Source of the DNA: Chitinophagaceae bacterium
GTDB taxonomy: Bacteria; Bacteroidota; Bacteroidia; Chitinophagales; Chitinophagaceae
Assembly: GCA_023251255.1 (NCBI GenBank)
Contig: JAHEZD010000020.1
Location: 1 to 64,000 of the forward strand
DNA: 64,000 nucleotides
Reading direction: 5' to 3'
The notes beneath the pieces are model-generated. The model ran no database searches, was not told the origin of the DNA, and was given only the letters and a program-made list of their open reading frames with translations. How positions within the stretch are numbered: position 1 is the first letter of the stretch; each line of letters opens with the position of its first letter. Shown in pieces: positions 1 through 7,628 of the stretch. Position numbers and translations under genes: made by a program.

Positions 1-1472
1 ATTACTTCCGCAATTCCGACACGGGGCAGGTTTTTGTGGATGCAAAAATGACCATCCGAAAATTCAGCCCTTCAGTCACCAATATTATAAACTTGATTCC
101 GACTGATATAGGACGTTCGCTGTTCGACATCAGTGCCAATATAAAGAATGCGAACTTGATTAATGATGTTAAAGCAGTGCTGCAATCTGAAGATAGTATT
201 GAGAAAGAAGTTACGTTGTCCAATAACCAGTTTTACTTAATGCGGATCAATCCTTATATCCGGCGCGACCAAATAATGGAGGGCGTAGTGGTAAATTTCA
301 TAGATATTACAGAATCAAAAAAGCTGTCGGGCATTATTGAAGGTGTATTCAACAGCAGTCCCAATGGCATTACTGCCAAGAAAGCAATACGCAACGAAAA
401 GAACCAAATTATAGATTTTGAATTCCTTGCAGTAAACAATGCTTATGAAAAACTCTTTGGGAAAAAATCGGTTGAAGTTTTAGGGAAGACCTTAAAAGAG
501 GTCTATCCATCTTTTAGTAACGAGCTTTTGTTATTATACATTAAGGCGATTGAAACCGAAACTATGCAACGGTTGGAATATTTTGTGCCTCAAAACGATA
601 AATGGTACGATACCACAGTAGTGAAAATGTATGATGGGGTTGTAACTACCCATACGGATATTACGGAAAAAAGAAAGGCTGCCGAACTCATCGCAAGTAG
701 TTACCAGGAATTGAAAAGTACTTCCAAGCAACTGGTGGAATCGAATGTATTGTTAGAAAGATCGAATATGGATCTGATGCAATTTGCCTCTGTAGCATCA
801 CACGATCTGAAGGAACCATTGAGGAAAATTCAGACGTTTGGAAATATCCTACAATCAAAATGGGTAGATAAATCAGACAATAACGAGCAAAGGATCTACT
901 TAGAAAAAATGGTATCGGCATCTGGTCGCATGCAAACGCTGATTGAAGATGTGCTGACCTTGTCCAAGCTTTCCAATAATCACCTGTCACGAACCAAGGT
1001 TGACCTCTTCAAAACCATCGACCGAATAACGGATGATCTTGAAATTGCCATCAAGGAAAAAAATGCAATAATCAAAGTGGGCAATCTTCCCACCATCCAC
1101 GCAGTACCAGGCCAAATGAACCAACTATTCCAAAACTTAATCAGCAACGCCCTGAAGTTTAACGATAAGAAAACACCAATCATTAGCATAGCAGAAAAAA
1201 AACTCACTGCGTTAGCAGCTAAAAAGTTGGAAATAGCTAATGCTGCAAATTATGTGTGCATTACAGTGAAAGATAATGGAATTGGTTTTGAGAGCGAATA
1301 TGAAGAAAAAATATTCGGCCTTTTTCAAAGACTAAACAATAGGGGATATGAAGGTACAGGCATTGGCTTGGCTATTGCCAAAAAAATCGTGGAGAACCAT
1401 AATGGTATTATTCGGGCTTCCAGTGTATTGGGCAAAGGGACGGTATTCACTATTTGTTTGCCTGTAAAGTAA
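1..1472 (+). CDS. PAS sensor histidine kinase, C-terminal part of a probable CheB/CheR-PAS hybrid (5' truncated by window)
   Basis: The reading frame stays open to base 3, so the GTG at 36 is probably internal and the gene begins before the window. The first visible residues (NSDTGQVFVDAKMTIRKFSP, then NLIPTDIGRSL) resemble the PAS segment that follows the methyltransferase part of CheB/CheR-kinase fusions; this is recalled family knowledge. A second PAS-like segment follows, then a short coiled linker. The H-box ASHDLKEPL has its His at codon 801-803. An HATPase domain follows, with N-box QNLISNALKFN, G1 DNGIGF and G2 GTGIGLAIAKK. It should be a cytoplasmic histidine kinase. It converges with the next gene, with only 22 bp between the stops and no clear hairpin. 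Confidence 0.85.
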   Translation, partial: YFRNSDTGQVFVDAKMTIRKFSPSVTNIINLIPTDIGRSLFDISANIKNANLINDVKAVLQSEDSIEKEVTLSNNQFYLMRINPYIRRDQIMEGVVVNFIDITESKKLSGIIEGVFNSSPNGITAKKAIRNEKNQIIDFEFLAVNNAYEKLFGKKSVEVLGKTLKEVYPSFSNELLLLYIKAIETETMQRLEYFVPQNDKWYDTTVVKMYDGVVTTHTDITEKRKAAELIASSYQELKSTSKQLVESNVLLERSNMDLMQFASVASHDLKEPLRKIQTFGNILQSKWVDKSDNNEQRIYLEKMVSASGRMQTLIEDVLTLSKLSNNHLSRTKVDLFKTIDRITDDLEIAIKEKNAIIKVGNLPTIHAVPGQMNQLFQNLISNALKFNDKKTPIISIAEKKLTALAAKKLEIANAANYVCITVKDNGIGFESEYEEKIFGLFQRLNNRGYEGTGIGLAIAKKIVENHNGIIRASSVLGKGTVFTICLPVK

Positions 1473-1494
1473 AAAAGTATTGTTCCATAGAATT

Positions 1495-3711
1495 TTATAG
1501 CCTCAGCAATCCAACTTTATTCAATCCATTCACGGGTTTATTATCCCAAAAAAGCTCGAAATCGTCCAAGCCAGCAGTTTCATAATTGGTTGCGATTTCT
1601 TGTAGGGACCAGGTTCTTGGATTATTGATTGAAATCAAGGGAAGCAGCAAGCATAGCCATTCTCCTTTGTCTTTGTCTACTTTGATATTTATAACCTCCT
1701 TTTGTGTTTGGAAGGTGATAGAAGCTTCTTCCCATTGATTCCCCTTCTTACTTCTGCTAACAATTTCAATGGTTGGTGTATTGCCCATAAAAACAACTTT
1801 GGTAGTTGGTTTATGAGTAGCCAAATCCGGCTCCTGTAAGGCTTTGAGGATAAAGTCTAGCGCAACAGATGGTTTTGGTGTTTTATGTTTAAACCATTTA
1901 TGCAATGGTTCATCCAAACCAACGCCATGCATGAAATTGAGCAGAGATTTCTTCAATCCGAAGCTGAAATTATCGTGGTCTGTACCAGTCGGGTCAATAT
2001 GGTCCACATCATTGTCGGCAAAAGTCACAGTTACTTCTTTGGCTTTCCGGACCCCAAATTTTTCAGGGTTCAATCCCACTGGGCTATGGGCAGTCATAGC
2101 AAACTGGTGCCAGAAAGCAGATTGCAAAATGCCTGCTTTGAACATTTGCCTTACCATCTCCAAACTATCAATTGTTTCCTGTGCCGTTTGAGTAGGGAAG
2201 CCATACATGAGGTAGGCATGGACCATGATACCCGCTTCAGTAAAGTTCCTGTTTACCTTGGCTACTTGTGATACAGTAATTCCTTTTTGAATCAGTTCCA
2301 ATAATCTGTCGCTGGCTACTTCCAGTCCACCGCTAACTCCAATGCAACCGCTTGTTTTTAACAACAGGCACAGGTCCTTGGTGAAGCTTTTTTCAAACCG
2401 AACATTTGTCCACCAGCTAACAATTAGTTTCCGCTTGATAATTTCCAAGGCCAATGCCCTCATTAAGGCCGGAGGTGCCGCTTCGTCCACAAAATGGAAG
2501 CCTGTTTCCCCGGTTTGCGCAATCATCTCTTCCATTCTATCACATAGAAGACTTGCAGCCACCGGTTCATAGAGTTTGATGTAATCCAAGCTAATGTCGC
2601 AAAAAGTGCATTTGCCCCAATAGCAGCCATGGGCCATCGTAAGCTTGTTCCATCTCCCATTGCTCCATAAGCTATGCATGGGATTGATGATCTCAATGGC
2701 TTGTATGTACCTGTCCAAAAAGAAATCACTGTAATCCGGTGTACCCACTTCTCCTTGTTTGTAATCCTTGCAGGCTTTATTGTTGATATAGGTAAGTTTA
2801 CCATCAACCATTAAAAAGGTCCTTTTCAGTTCTTCCACTGATTTGTTTGCTTCAATAAAAGCAACGAGGCTTTCTACAGGCGCTTCCCCATCATCCAATG
2901 TAATAAAGTCAAAAAAATCAAATACCCGTTGATCTTTTAGGGAACGCAGTTCTGTATTTGGAAAGCCACCGCCCATAGCCACTTTTGTGTTAGGGTAACA
3001 ATCTTTGATGAACTGTGCACAGCGGAAGGCTGCATATAAGTTACCGGGAAAAGGCACGGAGATAGCAACAAGCTTTGGCTGCAGTTCTTCCATCCTTTCT
3101 TTCAAAATATCAATTAGCAACCCGTCTATAAAAGTATAAGGTTGCTGCAATGCTCCGTAAAGTTCATCAAAGCTATTGGCGCTTCTTCCCAATCTTTCAG
3201 CATAGCGGCTGAAACCAAAATGGACATCAACAGTTTCCTTTACCAAGTCGCTTAGGTCTTCCAAGTACATAGTTGCCAAATGTTTGGCTTTATCCATGGT
3301 ACCCATAGTGCCAAAGGCCCAGTGTAAATCATCCAATTGTTTAAAACGGGATGCTTCGGGCAAAAAGCTCCTACTACAGATTAAATGGGCCAAGGTTGGC
3401 TGTTTCCCCTGCAAAAAAGCCATGACTGCATCAATAGTATTGATGTAGTTTTCTCTAAGGGCAATAATCCGTTTGATGTTTAATTCCTGTTCTTCGGTCA
3501 AAATGCTGGATGAAATCTGTACGCTCACCTGCTTAAATAAATTTTCCAGCCCTTCCTTGCAAAAAAGTTTCACGGTTACTTCTATTCCCAAATCGCTTTG
3601 AAATGATGATATGTTCTTGGTATTGAGGAACCCTTTTAAATAGGCCGTTGCGGGATAAGGCGTATTCAATTGTGTAAATGGAGGGGTGATTAAATAAACT
3701 GTTGAACGCAA
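1495..3711 (-). CDS. B12-binding domain radical SAM protein
   Basis: 738 aa. The N-terminus (LITPPFTQLNTPYPATAYL) and the middle section (VAISVPFPGNLYAAF, VAMGGGFPNTEL) look like a cobalamin-binding Rossmann domain. A radical SAM core follows around residues 350-560, with the cluster motif GCYWGKCTFC. The cysteines lie at about 363, 368 and 371, which gives CX4CX2C rather than the usual CX3CX2C spacing. A glycine-rich SAM-binding segment (GVSGGLEVASDRLL) follows. The start is TTG at 3711; no in-frame ATG lies close upstream. The substrate cannot be read from the sequence. The gene stands alone, so context gives no pathway. Confidence 0.85.
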   Translation of the reverse strand: MRSTVYLITPPFTQLNTPYPATAYLKGFLNTKNISSFQSDLGIEVTVKLFCKEGLENLFKQVSVQISSSILTEEQELNIKRIIALRENYINTIDAVMAFLQGKQPTLAHLICSRSFLPEASRFKQLDDLHWAFGTMGTMDKAKHLATMYLEDLSDLVKETVDVHFGFSRYAERLGRSANSFDELYGALQQPYTFIDGLLIDILKERMEELQPKLVAISVPFPGNLYAAFRCAQFIKDCYPNTKVAMGGGFPNTELRSLKDQRVFDFFDFITLDDGEAPVESLVAFIEANKSVEELKRTFLMVDGKLTYINNKACKDYKQGEVGTPDYSDFFLDRYIQAIEIINPMHSLWSNGRWNKLTMAHGCYWGKCTFCDISLDYIKLYEPVAASLLCDRMEEMIAQTGETGFHFVDEAAPPALMRALALEIIKRKLIVSWWTNVRFEKSFTKDLCLLLKTSGCIGVSGGLEVASDRLLELIQKGITVSQVAKVNRNFTEAGIMVHAYLMYGFPTQTAQETIDSLEMVRQMFKAGILQSAFWHQFAMTAHSPVGLNPEKFGVRKAKEVTVTFADNDVDHIDPTGTDHDNFSFGLKKSLLNFMHGVGLDEPLHKWFKHKTPKPSVALDFILKALQEPDLATHKPTTKVVFMGNTPTIEIVSRSKKGNQWEEASITFQTQKEVINIKVDKDKGEWLCLLLPLISINNPRTWSLQEIATNYETAGLDDFELFWDNKPVNGLNKVGLLRL

Positions 3712-3807
3712 GAGAGCATATTTAGGATGCGAAAATATTGGTTAATCCGGTAATGGCTCATTTTGATGTTGGGGCCATTATGTTCACCCATTTTTCTTAA
3801 AAGCTGT

Positions 3808-4140
3808 TTAAAAACGATTCAGCATAATTCTATCGAGGCAAGGGTATGATTGCGACACTGGTTCCGTTCAATCTTTCATAGTGCTTTGAGCATCTTCCTG
3901 TTGGTATCGAGCCAAGCGAAGGGGTCTTTTCCTCGGCCCATCCCTTCGGCAGTACCTTGAACATCCCTGTTTCATTGCGCTTTATTATCTCGAACTCTAT
4001 ACCGAAACACTGCGTGACCTTCTTCTACGAACTTACCCTAACCGTTATGGCAACGCCCTGCGTTCCACTGGGTTCCCGTCAAATGTTGGACAGCTTCCTC
4101 CCTATTTGCCATACTGCCCATAGCAGTCCATTTATATGTA
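3808..4140 (-). pseudogene. Decayed IS5-family (DDE) transposase C-terminal remnant
   Basis: Pieces of one protein are spread over all three minus-strand frames. GKFVEE (about 4020-4036) is followed after a frame change by CFGIEFEIIKRNETG and FKVLPKGWAEEK, then by FAWLDTNRKMLK after another shift, and finally by RIMLNRF with a stop at 3808. In order, these match the C-terminal half of IS5-type transposases: LPxRWxxERTFAWLxxxRR, then the final RIMLNRF. Several frameshifts and stops make it non-functional. No intact terminal inverted repeats were found. It marks the region between the radical SAM gene and the esterase as an old insertion site. Confidence 0.6.
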
Positions 4141-4206
4141 CCAAGCGGAATAAACCGCATTACAAAAAACCGATGGTTGGACATTGCAAAAAATACGACG
4201 AAAAAA

Positions 4207-4262
4207 AATGACACACTTTTTTTTGACACATTTTAAAATGTGTCACTTTTTTGTGTGTCATT
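4207..4262. repeat. Regular heptamer array TGACACA / TGTGTCA, four copies at 15-bp spacing
   Basis: TGACACA occurs at 4209 and 4224, and its complement TGTGTCA at 4239 and 4254. The spacing is exactly 15 bp each time and the orientation is two forward, two reverse. The inner pair forms a perfect 22-bp palindrome (4224-4245). The outer pair extends to perfect 10-bp arms, AATGACACAC and GTGTGTCATT (4207-4216 and 4253-4262). The spacers are T-rich or A/T-only. The layout closely resembles the array at 43322-43415, which uses a different heptamer. The function is unknown; an operator cluster, a recombinase end or a structured RNA would all fit. Confidence 0.85.
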
Positions 4263-4298
4263 TTTTCATGACTTTCCGGGCAACAAAAACAAACCAAT

Positions 4299-4442
4299 AT
4301 GAGCATCAACCAGATCGGGAAGAAAATGGACTTCGGCCAGCAGGAACTGACAGGCTACCTGAGCCTGACACACAGGTGGCGAAAGCCGAAAGTGGCCACT
4401 GCCCCCTGCCCTACAGGACAATGGGAAAATGGGCAAGGATGA
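4299..4442 (+). CDS. Possible small protein, 47 aa, unknown
   Basis: ATG at 4299 opens a 47-codon frame starting MSINQIGKKMDFGQQELTGY and ending PTGQWENGQG with TGA at 4440-4442. The DNA is clearly more GC-rich than its surroundings. It lies 37 bp downstream of the heptamer array and beside the transposase remnant. I do not recognise a family. It could be a fragment of a mobile-element passenger gene or a chance frame; a competing frame overlaps it on the same strand. No signal peptide or membrane segment is visible. Confidence 0.25.
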   Translation: MSINQIGKKMDFGQQELTGYLSLTHRWRKPKVATAPCPTGQWENGQG

Positions 4443-4556
4443 AGTATATTTTAGGCAAAAGTGCAATCAACTAACGAATAAAATTGATGCCGGAAAATTC
4501 GGCAGCGTGTCAACTTGAAGAAAACAGTTAATTTCATATTCCATTAACGAATAGCT

Positions 4557-5474
4557 ATGTTTAAGCCATTATTGCTCCTTTGCATATTGATTTACAATAT
4601 AAATACCTATGCTCAAAAGGAGATTCCCTTGTATACAGGGGCCTTACCTAATAGTAAACCCTGTAACAAAAAAGAAAACATCCCAGCAGAAGGAAGAGTA
4701 GCAGGCATTGTTTCGCCAAGCCTATATATTTATCTGCCTGCAACAAGGGATTCGTTTAAAACAGCCGTCATTATCTGCCCAGGTGGAGGTTATGCCCGTT
4801 TAGCCATAGATCATGAAGGTTTTAAAGTAGCGGAAGCGTTCAACAAAAGGGGCATTGCTGCATTCGTATTGAAATATAGAAACCCATTGGACTCCGAATG
4901 TGTGATAAATAAAGAAATTGTTGCCCTACAGGATGCACAACAAGCGTTAAAACTGGTGAGGGAAAAAGCAATTGAATTTGGCATTGACAGCAAACATATT
5001 GGAATGATGGGCTTTTCTGCAGGTGGGCACTTAACTTCAACTGCCGGAACACATTTCAATACCACTACCATTGAGAATAAATCGAATACTAATCTCCGTC
5101 CTGACTTTATAGTACTTGGCTATCCGGTTATCAGTTTCCAGGATAGCTTAATGCATAGGGGCTCAAGGGAAAATATGCTGGGCAAAAATCCGGCAAAGGA
5201 AAAAATAGATTTATACAGCAATGAACTACAGATAACGCCCCAAACACCCCCTGCATTTATCATTCATGCAGCGGATGATAAAACAGTAAACATTCAAAAT
5301 AGCCTCTTGTTTTATGAAGCTTTATTGAAAAATAAAGTGCCGGCTGAAATCCATGTTCTGCAGTCCGGCGGGCATGGTTTTGGGCTGAACAATAAAGCCG
5401 AACCCATTAATTGGTTGAACAATGTTTTTGTTTGGATGATTTTGAATAAATTCATGAAAGGTGATGTGCAGTAG
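4557..5474 (+). CDS. Secreted alpha/beta-hydrolase (BD-FAE / acetyl-xylan-esterase-like)
   Basis: 305 aa with an N-terminal signal peptide (cleavage likely after NTYAQ). The fold markers are the oxyanion segment CPGGGY, the nucleophile elbow GFSAGG with Ser at about residue 154, the acid in HAADDKTV (Asp240 or 241) and the catalytic His in GGHGFG (about 273). The spacing and motifs fit the small esterase family that removes acetyl or feruloyl groups from plant polysaccharides, or related carbohydrate esters. The natural substrate is inferred only from the family. It is a single-gene unit ending in a strong bidirectional terminator. Confidence 0.8.
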   Translation: MFKPLLLLCILIYNINTYAQKEIPLYTGALPNSKPCNKKENIPAEGRVAGIVSPSLYIYLPATRDSFKTAVIICPGGGYARLAIDHEGFKVAEAFNKRGIAAFVLKYRNPLDSECVINKEIVALQDAQQALKLVREKAIEFGIDSKHIGMMGFSAGGHLTSTAGTHFNTTTIENKSNTNLRPDFIVLGYPVISFQDSLMHRGSRENMLGKNPAKEKIDLYSNELQITPQTPPAFIIHAADDKTVNIQNSLLFYEALLKNKVPAEIHVLQSGGHGFGLNNKAEPINWLNNVFVWMILNKFMKGDVQ

Positions 5475-5507
5475 CACTTGCTACTAAATAACAAGCTATA
5501 AGCACAA

Positions 5508-5543
5508 AAATCCCGCAAACAGTTTATAGTATTTGCGGGATTT
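5508..5543. terminator. Bidirectional intrinsic terminator
   Basis: Perfect 12-bp arms, AAATCCCGCAAA (5508-5519) and TTTGCGGGATTT (5532-5543), with a 12-nt loop. The A-run on the left and T-run on the right serve the esterase on the plus strand and the CBM48 gene on the minus strand. Confidence 0.85.
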
Positions 5544-5560
5544 CTTTATGTATAGATAAA

Positions 5561-6022
5561 TTAGGAGCTTTTCTTAGCAGACTTTTTTGCTTTTGGAACA
5601 ACTGTATCAATGGGTGTCTCGACATTTAGTGCTTGTTTAGCCGCTTTGGCTTTAGGTTTTGCTGGTGCCTTTGATTTTTCTGCAATGTTGGTGATAGTTT
5701 TTTCCTTCGCCGCTTTGGGTTTTGCTGGAGCCTTAACTGGTGGCGCAGCTACAGTAACAACACAGTTATCGACTTGATATTCTGAAACGAAATTGTAATG
5801 GCCAGCACGGTCATCGTTTACCCATCTTCCATCATTTAAAAAATAACGGTATTGATAAATACCCGGCTCCAATTCCAAGGTTGTCTTTAGGGAACCATCT
5901 TTTTGTTTTTTTAAGCTGATGCCGTTTTCGAAATCCCAGTTATTAAATTCGCCTACTAAAATACCAGAAGTGGCGTCAGCTACAATGTTCGCGGAGAGTT
6001 GGAAGGTTATTTTAGTTGCCAT
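5561..6022 (-). CDS. Small CBM48 (isoamylase N-terminal-like) protein with a Lys/Ala/Pro tail
   Basis: 153 aa. Residues 1-90 form a glycogen-binding/CBM48-like immunoglobulin fold: VGEFNNWDFENG, then LELEPGIYQYRYFLNDGRWVND. The remainder is a low-complexity Lys-, Ala- and Pro-rich tail (KAPAKPKAAK, SKAPAKPKAK). No catalytic domain is attached and there is no signal peptide, so it is probably cytoplasmic. Its role may be glycogen or maltodextrin binding, or scaffolding, by family only. The basic tail could bind nucleic acid or polyanions, which is speculation. It is a stand-alone gene. Confidence 0.75.
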   Translation of the reverse strand: MATKITFQLSANIVADATSGILVGEFNNWDFENGISLKKQKDGSLKTTLELEPGIYQYRYFLNDGRWVNDDRAGHYNFVSEYQVDNCVVTVAAPPVKAPAKPKAAKEKTITNIAEKSKAPAKPKAKAAKQALNVETPIDTVVPKAKKSAKKSS

Positions 6023-6344
6023 GTAATTGTTTGATTTAATGGTTTACGATGGCAGGCTTTCGTTGCCCCTTAATACGCTAAAGGAAAAAAAGTAACCCAT
6101 TTTTGTGTTAAATTTCTGCTACATTGATACACAGGTGGTTACAGCTATCAAAAGTATATAGATGAATGCTATTTCCAAAGTCAAAATCTACTATGAAGAA
6201 ATTCATTCAACCGATGGTTTTCTATCTATAATAATTGCTCTTTCAGCCAACTGCAAATAGGCTGCTACAAACTAGTACAGGTGTTGATGGGCACAAGTAT
6301 CGCCGTTTTTGTAGTGGGATGCTTAAGAAATGATTTTTTGCCGT
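6023..6344. other. Intergenic, 322 bp, nothing recognised
   Basis: It contains the upstream region of the CBM48 gene and the 3' flank of the amidase gene. I see no open frame of note, no hairpin with a T-run and no exact TAnnTTTG box on the minus strand. Confidence 0.5.
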
Positions 6345-7511
6345 TCAATCTTTCGCTTGCTTCAAAAAATCGATTATCCCTTGGCAGATTTTCTTTGCTA
6401 CAGCATCATGGAATGGGGGACTGAGGATTTTTCTTTCGTCATTGGGATTACTTAAAAATGCAATCTCCACAAGGCTATTGGGGAAATCGGTGATGGCATT
6501 GGGAGTGAAATTGAAATTACCCACATTGCCAAATTCATTCAAATCCAGTTTGAGCATATTTCGTAAAATGGCTGTGGTCAGTGGGCGAAAGCCTATATGC
6601 TTATAATAAGTACTTACTCCTTGTGCCATAAAATTTGAAGAAGAGTTAAGGTGCAGGCTGATGAGAATATCGGGATTCTGTTTTTGAAGCAAGAGTACAC
6701 GGTCACGGTTGTCAATTGTGGTGTCTTTTTCCCTTGTCATTATCACTTTTACTTTTTGTGATTGTAAGTATTTTTTTAATGCCTTTGCAAACTTCAATGT
6801 GTATTCCTTTTCTTCCACTTTTGAACAGGTCCCTTCAGCACCAACATTGGTGCCTCCATGACCAGCGTCAATTGCAATGGTCAAATTTTTGATATCCAGT
6901 TTTTTAGGTTGATGTTTTATCTTGATGGTAAGGGCCTTGCCGTGGTAGCTTACTGTATAGCCCCAGTGTTGTTGATGCTTCAACTCAATCGTTACCTGTA
7001 CTACATCATCTTCTGTTTGGTTAAAGTAAATGTTCCTTATTTCTTTGGCCGATTGCAGTTGCTGAATCCAGTTGGTGTTGCTCTGCACACCATAGAGTTC
7101 TACCATAATTTTGGCAGGTGAAACTTCCATCCACGTTTTATAAGGTAGCTTTTCTCCCATGCTAATAGATACAATATCAAAACTGTCTTCTACACCCTTA
7201 ACACTCCAAGCATCGGTTAGATAGAATGGTTTCTGCTTAATAGTTGTATCTTCTTTGGTGTAATGCTTCTCGATATAAGCCGCATGATTTTTTGATAACT
7301 GTACTTTGTACATATCCTTGGTAGAGTCAATCAATAATAGTACAATATTGGTATCAATGCAGCCCAATTTTGCACCACCAAGCCTCTCCTCGCCCAATCC
7401 ATAGGCCAGCATTGGAAGCTTTCCTGTAGATTTTACCAATCTTAGGTTTTGCTGTGCGTGAATATTGAGGTATACAAAGAAAAATAGTGCTGTTGTAAGT
7501 AACCTATTCAT
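6345..7511 (-). CDS. N-acetylmuramoyl-L-alanine amidase (Amidase_3)
   Basis: 388 aa from ATG at 7511; a longer frame to TTG 7547 runs into a hairpin and is unlikely. A signal peptide (RLLTTALFFFVYLNIHAQ) sends it to the periplasm. The N-terminal half is AMIN-like. The C-terminal zinc amidase domain has IAIDAGHGG (Zn His), a Glu in EEKEYTLKFAKALKKYL, TREKD, ISLHLNSS (Zn His) and the catalytic Glu in VEIAFLSNPNDE. It cleaves the amide bond between MurNAc and the stem peptide, typically during cell separation. It is the last gene of its stretch, with a hairpin upstream separating it from the outer-membrane protein gene. Confidence 0.88.
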   Translation of the reverse strand: MNRLLTTALFFFVYLNIHAQQNLRLVKSTGKLPMLAYGLGEERLGGAKLGCIDTNIVLLLIDSTKDMYKVQLSKNHAAYIEKHYTKEDTTIKQKPFYLTDAWSVKGVEDSFDIVSISMGEKLPYKTWMEVSPAKIMVELYGVQSNTNWIQQLQSAKEIRNIYFNQTEDDVVQVTIELKHQQHWGYTVSYHGKALTIKIKHQPKKLDIKNLTIAIDAGHGGTNVGAEGTCSKVEEKEYTLKFAKALKKYLQSQKVKVIMTREKDTTIDNRDRVLLLQKQNPDILISLHLNSSSNFMAQGVSTYYKHIGFRPLTTAILRNMLKLDLNEFGNVGNFNFTPNAITDFPNSLVEIAFLSNPNDERKILSPPFHDAVAKKICQGIIDFLKQAKD

Positions 7512-7537
7512 TAAATGAAGATAGAATAAAAATGTTT

Positions 7538-7559
7538 GGGGCAGCAAGACTACTGCCCC
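7538..7559 (-). terminator. Hairpin, probable terminator of the upstream minus-strand gene
   Basis: Arms GGGGCAG (7538-7544) and CTGCCCC (7553-7559) with an 8-nt loop. On the minus strand it is followed by an AT-rich stretch with a T5 run. It sits between the outer-membrane protein gene and the amidase and rules out the extended amidase start. Confidence 0.5.
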
Positions 7560-7628
7560 TCACCCTTATTTAATCTATAAAGTTGCTCTGTGAACGAACA
7601 ACGAGTTACTACTGGAATAGTCCAGCAT

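Larger units (their letters stand above)
3712..4556. other. Accessory intergenic stretch
   Basis: 845 bp without a confident intact gene. In order it holds an AT-rich leader of the radical SAM gene, the transposase remnant (3808-4140), the heptamer array (4207-4262), the doubtful 47-aa ORF (4299-4442) and a small hairpin with arms TGCCG / CGGCA (4488-4504). It ends with a 9-bp direct repeat TAACGAATA at 4472 and 4545, just before the esterase ATG. Confidence 0.6.

Noticed and set aside
4472-4553. 9-bp direct repeat TAACGAATA as an insertion target duplication
   Set aside because: It flanks only 64 bp with no element between the copies, and could arise by chance in AT-rich DNA.
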